A DNA stretch of 28,998 nucleotides from Avanaerovorax sp964442135 (GTDB lineage Bacteria > Bacillota > Clostridia > Peptostreptococcales > Anaerovoracaceae), in NCBI GenBank assembly GCA_964442135.1, contig CAYTYN010000017.1:1-28998 (forward strand). Direction: 5' to 3'. The notes below the pieces were generated by a model that was not told the origin of the DNA, did no database searches, and was given only the letters and a program-made list of their open reading frames with translations. Both the position numbers and the translations under genes were made by a program. Positions 23,976 through 28,998 of this stretch are shown piece by piece; position 1 is the first letter of the stretch; every line of letters begins with the position of its first letter.

Positions 23976-24328
23976 CGAATGCTCACCTGCCTAATGTGCT
24001 CCACAGTCACCTCTATAACGTCTAAACTGACTCCGTGATACGGCCTGTCCGTCTTCATCAAGTAGTACCGGGCGCACTTTTCCATGCGAGAAAGCTTCGC
24101 CCTGTTCACCGCTTCCCTCGGCCTTCCGTAGGCGGAGGTGCTCCTGGTCTTAACCTCCGCGAAAACCATCTCTCCGTCCTTAAGGGCAACGATGTCGATT
24201 TCTCCGAAGGGACATCGAAAGGATCTCTCCACCACCTCGTATCCCTTACCTTCCATGTAGCGGCAGGCAAAATCCTCTCCCGCGGCGCCCAGCCGCATGT
24301 TCCACATATTACTTTCATTTTGTTCCAT
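23972..24328 (-). CDS. yraN: YraN family protein (UPF0102, endonuclease-like fold)
   Basis: The 118-aa protein has the family pattern LGAAGEDFACRYMEGKGYEV, then CPFGEIDIVALKDGEMVFAE followed by VKTR: the E-x-D ... E-V-K residues form a restriction-endonuclease-like metal site. The C-terminal LDVIEVTV strand is also typical. Function is not settled, but the gene is widely linked with dprA and yifB in recombination neighbourhoods. It overlaps yifB by 4 bp. It has an aggaacccgag-like ribosome region upstream. A strong terminator of the previous unit separates it from yqeY, so it probably starts this operon. Confidence 0.91.
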   Translation of the reverse strand: MEQNESNMWNMRLGAAGEDFACRYMEGKGYEVVERSFRCPFGEIDIVALKDGEMVFAEVKTRSTSAYGRPREAVNRAKLSRMEKCARYYLMKTDRPYHGVSLDVIEVTVEHIRQVSIR

Positions 24329-24440
24329 CTCGGGTTCCTCCCGTAAAAAGTTTGCGGAAAGTCTATCACAGGGCAGGGATATATGTCAATATATTCCATG
24401 TATATTTTGGTAATTTCCTATTTTTTTCTATAAGTAGCCA

Positions 24441-24494
24441 AAAAAAACGGAACTTCCCGCCCGGCAGCAAAGCTGCTCCGGCGTAAGCTCCGTT
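24441..24494 (-). terminator. Terminator of rpsU-yqeY
   Basis: A long hairpin with outer stem aacgga (24447-24452) with tccgtt (24489-24494) and inner gcagc/gctgc is followed on the minus strand by eight T. It begins 18 bp after the yqeY stop. Confidence 0.87.
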
Positions 24495-24511
24495 TCTTCT
24501 CTGTAGCAAAA

Positions 24512-24958
24512 TCAGGACAAATATTCCTGTACGGCCTCTCTTACCATGTTCCCGTCGGCCTTGCCCTTAAGCTTGCCCATCACGGGACCCATGAGTCTTC
24601 CCATGTTCTCCCTGCCTCCTTCTATTCCCAGCTGAGCGGCAGTTTCAGCGACGATCCTCCTGATCTCCTCAGGAGACATCTGCCGGGGAAGATACTTATT
24701 CAAAACCATAATTTCCGCGTTATAGGCTTCCGTCAGATCTGTTCTTCCCGCCCTTTCAAAATCGGCGAGGGCATCCTTACGCATCTTGACCTGTTTCATC
24801 AAAATGGTGATGACGCCGGCATCATCCAGCTCCTCACGGTTGTCCACCTCGTACTGCTTTATAGCAGCCCGGGCGAGACTGATAGTATTCTTGGCGACCT
24901 CATCGCGAGCCTTCATGGCTGCCTTGAAGTCGGCCATAAGCTGTTCTTTTATGGACAT
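24512..24958 (-). CDS. yqeY: YqeY-like protein (GatB/YqeY domain)
   Basis: The 148-aa protein is entirely a GatB/YqeY domain: MSIKEQLMADFKAAMKARDE, then LIMKQVKMRKDALADFERAG-like helices and PRQMSPEEIRRIV, ending GRENMGRLMGPVMGKLKGKA, DGNMVREAV. The domain is shared with the tail of the GatB amidotransferase subunit, where it contacts tRNA; the free-standing protein has no firm role. ATG 24958 has ggggtg upstream; a GTG three codons earlier is less well spaced. It follows rpsU by 31 bp, the usual Firmicutes pair. Confidence 0.93.
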   Translation of the reverse strand: MSIKEQLMADFKAAMKARDEVAKNTISLARAAIKQYEVDNREELDDAGVITILMKQVKMRKDALADFERAGRTDLTEAYNAEIMVLNKYLPRQMSPEEIRRIVAETAAQLGIEGGRENMGRLMGPVMGKLKGKADGNMVREAVQEYLS

Positions 24959-24989
24959 TAAAATCACCCCGATTTTAATTCAGAACAAA

Positions 24990-25169
24990 TTAGTATTTCT
25001 TAGCCTTTTTTCTGGCTGCCTCAGACTTTTTCTTTCTCTTAACGCTTGGCTTCTCGTAGTGCTCTCTCTTCCTAACTTCAGCCATAACGCCGTCTCTGGC
25101 GCAAGACCTCTTAAATCTTTTAAGAGCGCTCTCAAGACTTTCATTCTCTCTGACGATTACCTGTGCCAT
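24990..25169 (-). CDS. rpsU: 30S ribosomal protein S21
   Basis: The 59-aa basic protein MAQVIVRENESLESALKRFK, then RSCARDGVMAEVRKREHYEK, PSVKRKKKSEAARKKAKKY is a full-length S21. It sits on the 30S platform near the 16S 3' end and helps base-pairing with the ribosome site. aggaggtg is ideally placed for ATG 25169; the four codons upstream are the ribosome site itself. It has its own promoter at 25237-25265. Confidence 0.97.
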   Translation of the reverse strand: MAQVIVRENESLESALKRFKRSCARDGVMAEVRKREHYEKPSVKRKKKSEAARKKAKKY

Positions 25170-25236
25170 ATTCCAATTCACCTCCTGCCTAGTATGAAAT
25201 ATGAAGCTATGAACAGTGTCAGCCTATAACGAATTT

Positions 25237-25265
25237 ATTGTACTATTTTTTAGAGCGAGGCGCAA
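25237..25265 (-). promoter_or_regulatory. Promoter of rpsU-yqeY
   Basis: On the minus strand TTGCGC (25260-25265), a 17-bp spacer and TACAAT (25237-25242). It diverges from the nitroreductase promoter about 90 bp away. Confidence 0.65.
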
Positions 25266-25354
25266 GGAAAATTTTTACCTTGTTAAAAAGATGCGAAAAA
25301 AGAAGTGAAAGAAGTGAAAAACGCAGTGTATAAGCCATACTCAGCTTCCGCCTC

Positions 25355-25383
25355 TTGCGAACTTTGAACCGGAGGGATATAAT
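25355..25383 (+). promoter_or_regulatory. Promoter of the nitroreductase gene
   Basis: TTGCGA (25355-25360), a 17-bp spacer and TATAAT (25378-25383), leaving a leader of about 28 nt. Confidence 0.72.
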
Positions 25384-25418
25384 TGTAGACAGATAAAAAA
25401 TATGAAAGGAGCGGCACA

Positions 25419-25946
25419 ATGGAGAATAAAGTTGTTGAAGCCATTATTGGCAGAAGAAGCATAAGAGAATACAAATCGGATCCGGTTCCAAAGGAGGTAC
25501 TGGATACCGTAATCAAAGCGGGGCTATACGCTCCAAGCGGCATGAATCGCCAGTCCGCGGTGATCGTCGCCGTAACCGACAAGGATCTGATAGCCAAGCT
25601 TTCTGAAATGAACCGAGCGATCGGAGGGTTTCCTGAGGGGCGAGACCCTTTCTACGGCGCTCCGGCGGTTCTCATCGTTCTCGCCAAAACGGATATTCCG
25701 ACCATGGTTTACGACGGCAGTTTGGTAATGGGCAACCTGATGCTCGCTGCCTCTGCCTTAGGTCTGGGATCCTGCTGGATACACAGAGCTAAAGAGGAAT
25801 TCGAAACCGAGGAGGGAAAAAGGATTCTTAAGGAATTAGGCATAGAAGGTGAATACGAAGGAATCGGACACTGCATTCTGGGATATCCTGCTAAGGACAT
25901 TCCCGAAGCCGCCCCTCGCGAGGAAAACAGAGTATATTACATTTAA
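25419..25946 (+). CDS. Nitroreductase family FMN oxidoreductase
   Basis: The 175-aa protein has the family start VVEAIIGRRSIREYKSDPVP (FMN phosphate contacts from RRSIR), then GLYAPSGMNRQSAVIVAVTD and the FMN-binding LGLGSCWIHRA motif before a C-terminal GIGHCILGYP strand. Such proteins are dimers that reduce nitro compounds, quinones or related substrates with NAD(P)H; the true substrate is unknown. gaaaggag precedes ATG 25419. It is the only intact plus-strand gene downstream of the surface protein, with its own promoter and terminator, hence monocistronic. Length is at the small end of the family. Confidence 0.92.
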   Translation: MENKVVEAIIGRRSIREYKSDPVPKEVLDTVIKAGLYAPSGMNRQSAVIVAVTDKDLIAKLSEMNRAIGGFPEGRDPFYGAPAVLIVLAKTDIPTMVYDGSLVMGNLMLAASALGLGSCWIHRAKEEFETEEGKRILKELGIEGEYEGIGHCILGYPAKDIPEAAPREENRVYYI

Positions 25947-25956
25947 GCTTAAACAA

Positions 25957-26002
25957 AGGGAGTGCCGTAGGATCACCAAAACAGATGATCAGGGCACTCC
26001 CT
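25957..26002. terminator. Bidirectional terminator between nitroreductase and the COG0523 gene
   Basis: Outer stem agggagtgcc (25957-25966) with ggcactccct (25993-26002), inner gatca/tgatc. It is followed by attgatttt on the plus strand and TTTGTTT on the minus strand, serving both convergent genes. Confidence 0.8.
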
Positions 26003-26051
26003 ATTGATTTTCTTCAGCTCTCATCTCAGCGTGGCCTGAGGATTCCACTGC

Positions 26052-27074
26052 CTAAACCGACGGTTCTCCGGACTTATATTGAGAAAAGGGCACCTTCTTA
26101 TACAAAGGGGATACTCCGTTTTTTTCAGGAGCATTTCCCTTTTTAAGGCGCAGCGTCATGGGTTCCTTCTCAAAATACCTCTGTATTTCCCGGCGCTGTA
26201 TATCGGTTCCGATGAAAACCGCCTTTCCGGTCTCAAAGGATTGACCGTCCTCCGTGCCGGTTATGCTGTACCTGCCGTCTGCCAGATCAAACCGCAGGGC
26301 ACATTCCCCTGCCCTGATACAGCCTTTGGCCCGAATTACCATTCCCAGCCGGCCGGCCGCTATCCTTTCCAGAAGAAGGATTAAAAGCTCAGGTCTGTCC
26401 ATCTGAACTCCGCGCATAGAGAGAGTGTCCGGTAAAACGGTCTCTTCTGCGGCGGGTTCCGCAAAGGAGGTTCCGTCATAACCTCGCGTCAGCAGCTTAT
26501 CCCACTCCTCTGCACTCATATGAGAATAGTGCTCTGTCCGAATTTCCACGTGTTCGTTCAGCTTTCTCAGCTCTCTTTCAAGAAGGCTTCTTTCCTCCGG
26601 CAGAGCACTTTCCATCTTCGATAGGAAAATGGTTCCGGCTGTGGAAATCTGATCCCGATATATTTCCTCGTAATCTCGCACATACCGCCAATAGCTGAGA
26701 CCGTCCACAACTGCGACAGGGGCCAGGATAGATATCCTCTCGTACTCTATCCGCTTCAGATTTTCCACAATACTGCTCAGCTTCCCTACTCCGGTAGGCT
26801 CTATGATGAGATACTCCGGATCCAGAGCATTAGCAATGGTCAGCACTGACGCCGCCAAATCCTCTTTCATGGAGCAGCAGATACACCCCTCTGTCATTTC
26901 CCAGATATTCATGGCGCCGGCCGCCCTATCATCTTTCAGCTTTCCGCTGTCTATGTTGGTTCCGCCGTATTCATTCTCCAGAATCACGAAGCTCTTTCCT
27001 GTGCGCTCCGCCATTTTTCCGATGAATGTGGTCTTCCCCGCTCCCAGAAATCCGGATATGATTAAAATCTTCAT
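26052..27074 (-). CDS. COG0523 / CobW-family GTPase, putative metallochaperone
   Basis: A 340-aa G3E-class GTPase. Walker A GFLGAGKTT (8-16), then the CICC metal motif at residues 64-67 (GCICCS, the CxCC hallmark of the family), Walker B-like YLIIEPTGVGK, and LSKMES in the position of the base-recognition NKxD motif. Note that the N and D of that motif are replaced by S and E. The C-terminal ~120 residues are a diverged CobW_C domain. Family members deliver zinc, cobalt or other metals to client enzymes using GTP. It follows the zinc alcohol dehydrogenase gene by 51 bp without a terminator, making that enzyme a candidate client. A ribosome site is weak (aaggcg, distant), so coupling to upstream translation is possible. 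Confidence 0.88.
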   Translation of the reverse strand: MKILIISGFLGAGKTTFIGKMAERTGKSFVILENEYGGTNIDSGKLKDDRAAGAMNIWEMTEGCICCSMKEDLAASVLTIANALDPEYLIIEPTGVGKLSSIVENLKRIEYERISILAPVAVVDGLSYWRYVRDYEEIYRDQISTAGTIFLSKMESALPEERSLLERELRKLNEHVEIRTEHYSHMSAEEWDKLLTRGYDGTSFAEPAAEETVLPDTLSMRGVQMDRPELLILLLERIAAGRLGMVIRAKGCIRAGECALRFDLADGRYSITGTEDGQSFETGKAVFIGTDIQRREIQRYFEKEPMTLRLKKGNAPEKNGVSPLYKKVPFSQYKSGEPSV

Positions 27075-27125
27075 CAGCCGTATCGCCTTTTCTTTCTGCC
27101 CCCGTTTCTATCGTCAGTTATCCCG

Positions 27126-28187
27126 TTATCCTTCGATCTTTACAACAGGCTTGATCAGATCTGCCGGTTTATCACGCATCAGGAACAGAGCCTCCTCCAG
27201 ATGCTCCCATCCTTCGAATACGTGTGTGCTCATAGGCGAGAGATCCAGCTTTCCTGCGGAAACCAGAGCTCCCAGCTTCTCCATGCGCAGACGTCCGCCA
27301 GGCATGAGACCGCCCTTTATCTCCTTATGACCCATTCCTACTCCCCACTCTACACGAGGAATTTCAACAAAGTCGCCGCTGCCGAGATAGTTTACATTTC
27401 CGATCTTTCCGCCCGGCTTCATGCATTTAATCGCTTCTGAGAAGGTCTTTACTCCGCCTCCGGCGATGATCACCTTATCTACTCCGGCTCCGCCCGTCAT
27501 GTTGAGAACCTGCTCAGCGATCGGACCGTTCTTATAGCTGACAAAGTCTGTCGCGCCGTAACCCTTAGCAGCCTCAACGCAAACCGGTCTTGTGCCGACT
27601 GCGATGATTCTGGACGCACCTCTGAAATTGGCGCCTGCTACAGCCATCAGTCCTACCGGTCCGATTCCGATGACGAGCACAGAATCTCCGAACTGCACGT
27701 CCGCCAGCTCTGCGCCGTGGAATCCGGTTGGAACCATATCCGACAGCATGCAGGCATCCACGGTATTGATGTTTTCCGGAAGCAGCGCCAGATTTCCGTC
27801 AGCATCGTTTACATGGAAGACCTCTGAAAATACGCCATCCTTGAAGTTGGAAAATTTCCATCCGCCCAGCATTCCGCCGGAGTGCATCGAATATCCGCCC
27901 TGAGCAGCGAGGGAATTCCAGTCAGGGGTGATGGCCGGAATCAGAACACGATCTCCGGGCTTAAAGTCCTTAACCAGGTCGCCGACTTCAACGACTTCCG
28001 CACAGCACTCATGTCCAAGAATCATGTTGTGTCTTTCGCCGATTGCACCTTCCCAAAGAGTATGGATATCTGATGTGCAGATCGCTACCGCCAAAGGTTT
28101 GCAAATCGCATCCATAGGGCCGCATGCAGGGCGTTCCTTTTCGATCCATCCCGACTCTCCGATTTTCAGCATTGCATAGCCTTTCAT
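27126..28187 (-). CDS. Zinc-dependent secondary alcohol dehydrogenase, probably NADP-dependent
   Basis: The 353-aa protein aligns by eye with clostridial secondary ADH (C. beijerinckii type) from MKGYAMLKIGESGWIEKERP onward. Catalytic zinc ligands fall at the same numbers: Cys37 (ICTSDIH), His59-Glu60 (LGHE), and the Asp of MLSDMVPTGFHG. The Rossmann motif is GIGPVGLMAVAG. The coenzyme-site GTRPVCVEAAKGYGATD keeps Gly, Arg and Tyr that favour NADPH (Ser199 is Thr). The structural-zinc Cys4 lobe of liver ADH is absent, as expected for this subfamily. It interconverts ketones and secondary alcohols such as acetone and isopropanol. A longer ORF to 28343 passes through the promoter; gggag fits ATG 28187. 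Confidence 0.93.
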   Translation of the reverse strand: MKGYAMLKIGESGWIEKERPACGPMDAICKPLAVAICTSDIHTLWEGAIGERHNMILGHECCAEVVEVGDLVKDFKPGDRVLIPAITPDWNSLAAQGGYSMHSGGMLGGWKFSNFKDGVFSEVFHVNDADGNLALLPENINTVDACMLSDMVPTGFHGAELADVQFGDSVLVIGIGPVGLMAVAGANFRGASRIIAVGTRPVCVEAAKGYGATDFVSYKNGPIAEQVLNMTGGAGVDKVIIAGGGVKTFSEAIKCMKPGGKIGNVNYLGSGDFVEIPRVEWGVGMGHKEIKGGLMPGGRLRMEKLGALVSAGKLDLSPMSTHVFEGWEHLEEALFLMRDKPADLIKPVVKIEG

Positions 28188-28251
28188 TAGTTTACTCCCT
28201 TCTCTTTCATAAATGACTAATTGATAAATTTTTATCGCTTCTACCTCTGAT

Positions 28252-28280
28252 ATAATATCGAACCTATAATACGTTGTCAA
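28252..28280 (-). promoter_or_regulatory. Promoter of the ADH / COG0523 operon
   Basis: On the minus strand TTGACA (28275-28280), a 17-bp spacer and TATTAT (28252-28257). The leader is about 60 nt. Its presence argues against the N-terminal extension of the ADH reading frame. Confidence 0.78.
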
Positions 28281-28341
28281 CTTAATTTTGACGCGATTGA
28301 AGTCTTTCGCAAAAAATTCACAATTCATAGATAGAAACGCC

Positions 28342-28376
28342 AAAAAAATAAAGGCCGCCTCCTTAAAGGCACCTTT
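28342..28376 (-). terminator. Terminator of tRNA-Gly
   Basis: A hairpin (about 28350-28376, one bulged base) followed on the minus strand by TTTATTTTTTT lies directly after the tRNA-Gly CCA end. Confidence 0.75.
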
Positions 28377-28381
28377 TACAA

Positions 28382-28455
28382 TGGAGCAGGGTACGGGAAT
28401 CGAACCCGCGTCTGTGGCTTGGGAAGCGACTGTTCTGCCATTAAACTAACCCTGC
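28382..28455 (-). tRNA. tRNA-Gly (anticodon CCC)
   Basis: The cloverleaf reads gcagggt acceptor, ttcccaa anticodon loop (CCC), T arm gcgggttcgattcccgt, and an encoded CCA end after discriminator T. The anticodon stem gtcgc/gccac has one C-C mismatch at the middle pair, which is unusual. It has its own extended -10 promoter upstream. Confidence 0.93.
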
Positions 28456-28524
28456 ATATGGATTTTTCATAAAGGACTTTTCGTGAAGCGTCCTTCGGCG
28501 TATCGGTTTTCCGCCAACACCGTT

Positions 28525-28533
28525 ATTATACCA
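28525..28533 (-). promoter_or_regulatory. Extended -10 promoter of tRNA-Gly
   Basis: On the minus strand TGGTATAAT (TG-extended -10; TATAAT at 28525-28530). No good -35 is seen at 16-18 bp. Confidence 0.5.
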
Positions 28534-28566
28534 CACTTTTTCCCTCAGGGAAGTCCCTTCTGTAAG

Positions 28567-28594
28567 AAAAAGCGAACCGAACGGTTCGCTTTTT
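28567..28594 (-). terminator. Terminator of the Asp-His-Cys-Gln tRNA unit
   Basis: A perfect palindrome aaaaagcgaacc / ggttcgcttttt with a 4-nt loop lies 3 bp after the tRNA-Gln CCA end, with five T closing the stem. Confidence 0.87.
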
Positions 28595-28597
28595 CGT

Positions 28598-28672
28598 TGG
28601 CTAGGGTAGCAGGATTCGAACCTGCGAATGACGGAATCAGAATCCGTTGCCTTACCGCTTGGCGATACCCCA
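28598..28672 (-). tRNA. tRNA-Gln (anticodon CTG)
   Basis: Acceptor tggggta/taccct-a, anticodon stem acgga/tccgt around ttctgat (CTG), T arm cgcaggttcgaatcctgc, discriminator G and encoded CCA. Four bases separate it from tRNA-Cys. Confidence 0.95.
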
Positions 28673-28676
28673 TCGT

Positions 28677-28751
<75 letters not shown>

Positions 28752-28774
28752 CGATCATCTACCGCATCAAAATG

Positions 28775-28851
28775 TGGGGTGGGTAGTGGGATTCGAACCC
28801 ACGCATACAGGAGCCACAATCCTGTGTCTTAACCACTTGACGATACCCACC
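28775..28851 (-). tRNA. tRNA-His (anticodon GTG)
   Basis: Acceptor gtgggta/tacccac with the extra G at position -1 facing C73, the His identity pair; anticodon loop ttgtggc (GTG); encoded CCA. Confidence 0.96.
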
Positions 28852-28921
28852 ATATCGGGTAAGTCTCCTGCATCACCTCATGGACATTTTAACACATGAA
28901 TCAGCAATGCGCAACTTATAA

Positions 28922-28998
28922 TGGCGACCTGGAACGGGCTCGAACCGTCGACCTCCAGCGTGACAGGCTGGCATTCTAACCAACTGAACTACCGGACC
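28922..28998 (-). tRNA. tRNA-Asp (anticodon GTC), 5' end at the contig edge
   Basis: Anticodon stem ccagc/gctgg with loop ctgtcac (GTC), normal D and T arms, discriminator G and encoded CCA. The window ends at base 1 of the tRNA. The acceptor pairs ggtccgg with ccaggtc: pairs 2 and 3 are G-T, and pair 5 is a C-A mismatch. Confidence 0.9.

Noticed and set aside
28188..28343. N-terminal extension of the alcohol dehydrogenase
   Set aside because: It would translate through the promoter at 28252-28280, and the C. beijerinckii-type enzyme starts at the equivalent of MKGYAML with matching residue numbers.

Overview
The window is a contig piece from a low-GC-type Gram-positive bacterium (Firmicutes, most likely class Clostridia). 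The evidence is CodY beside hslVU and topA, a CIRCE-controlled groESL, a sortase-anchored wall protein, rpsU-yqeY, a DUF5685 protein, and a secondary alcohol dehydrogenase of the Clostridium beijerinckii type. Genus cannot be fixed from the sequence alone. Apart from the first gene, one nitroreductase and a transposon end, almost everything is transcribed from the minus strand. I see no rRNA, CRISPR array or prophage.

Layout. 1-679: 3' end of a plus-strand Asp/Gly/Ser/Thr-repeat surface protein ending in an SPQTG sortase signal; its repeat tract holds a 100-N assembly gap. 865-3213 (minus): a cytoplasmic class-A-like serine hydrolase, a flavodoxin/ferredoxin fusion protein and a CarD-type RNA polymerase-binding regulator. 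3214-4064: an 851-bp region without an intact gene, holding face-to-face promoters and a decayed IS200 end. 4065-9790 (minus): XRE-cupin regulator, polyamine transporter potABCD, then DUF5685 and a J-domain/TPR protein in the same tightly packed run. 9984-12181 (minus): a polar amino acid ABC transporter. 12466-14404 (minus): groES-groEL under CIRCE.

14563-24328 (minus): the housekeeping series yraN - yifB - dprA - topA - hslV - hslU - codY - hflX - yigZ, a Firmicutes order that here lacks the trmFO and xerC genes found between topA and hslV in Bacillus subtilis. 24512-25169 (minus): rpsU-yqeY. 25419-25946 (plus): nitroreductase. 26052-28187 (minus): zinc secondary alcohol dehydrogenase followed by a COG0523 (CobW-type) metallochaperone GTPase, apparently one operon. 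28382-28998 (minus): five tRNA genes in transcription order Asp, His, Cys, Gln, terminator, Gly; the contig stops at the first base of tRNA-Asp.

I do not see a clearly new large system. The most interesting leads are the ADH/COG0523 operon (a possible dedicated zinc delivery pair), the polyamine operon that runs into DUF5685 and a Cys-tailed J-protein, the phased operator array in front of the XRE-cupin gene, a second palindrome over the groESL -10, the face-to-face promoters built into a palindrome in front of carD, and the hairpin-rich IS200 remnant. Many gene starts were reassigned to internal ATGs with good ribosome binding sites; these are stated per gene.
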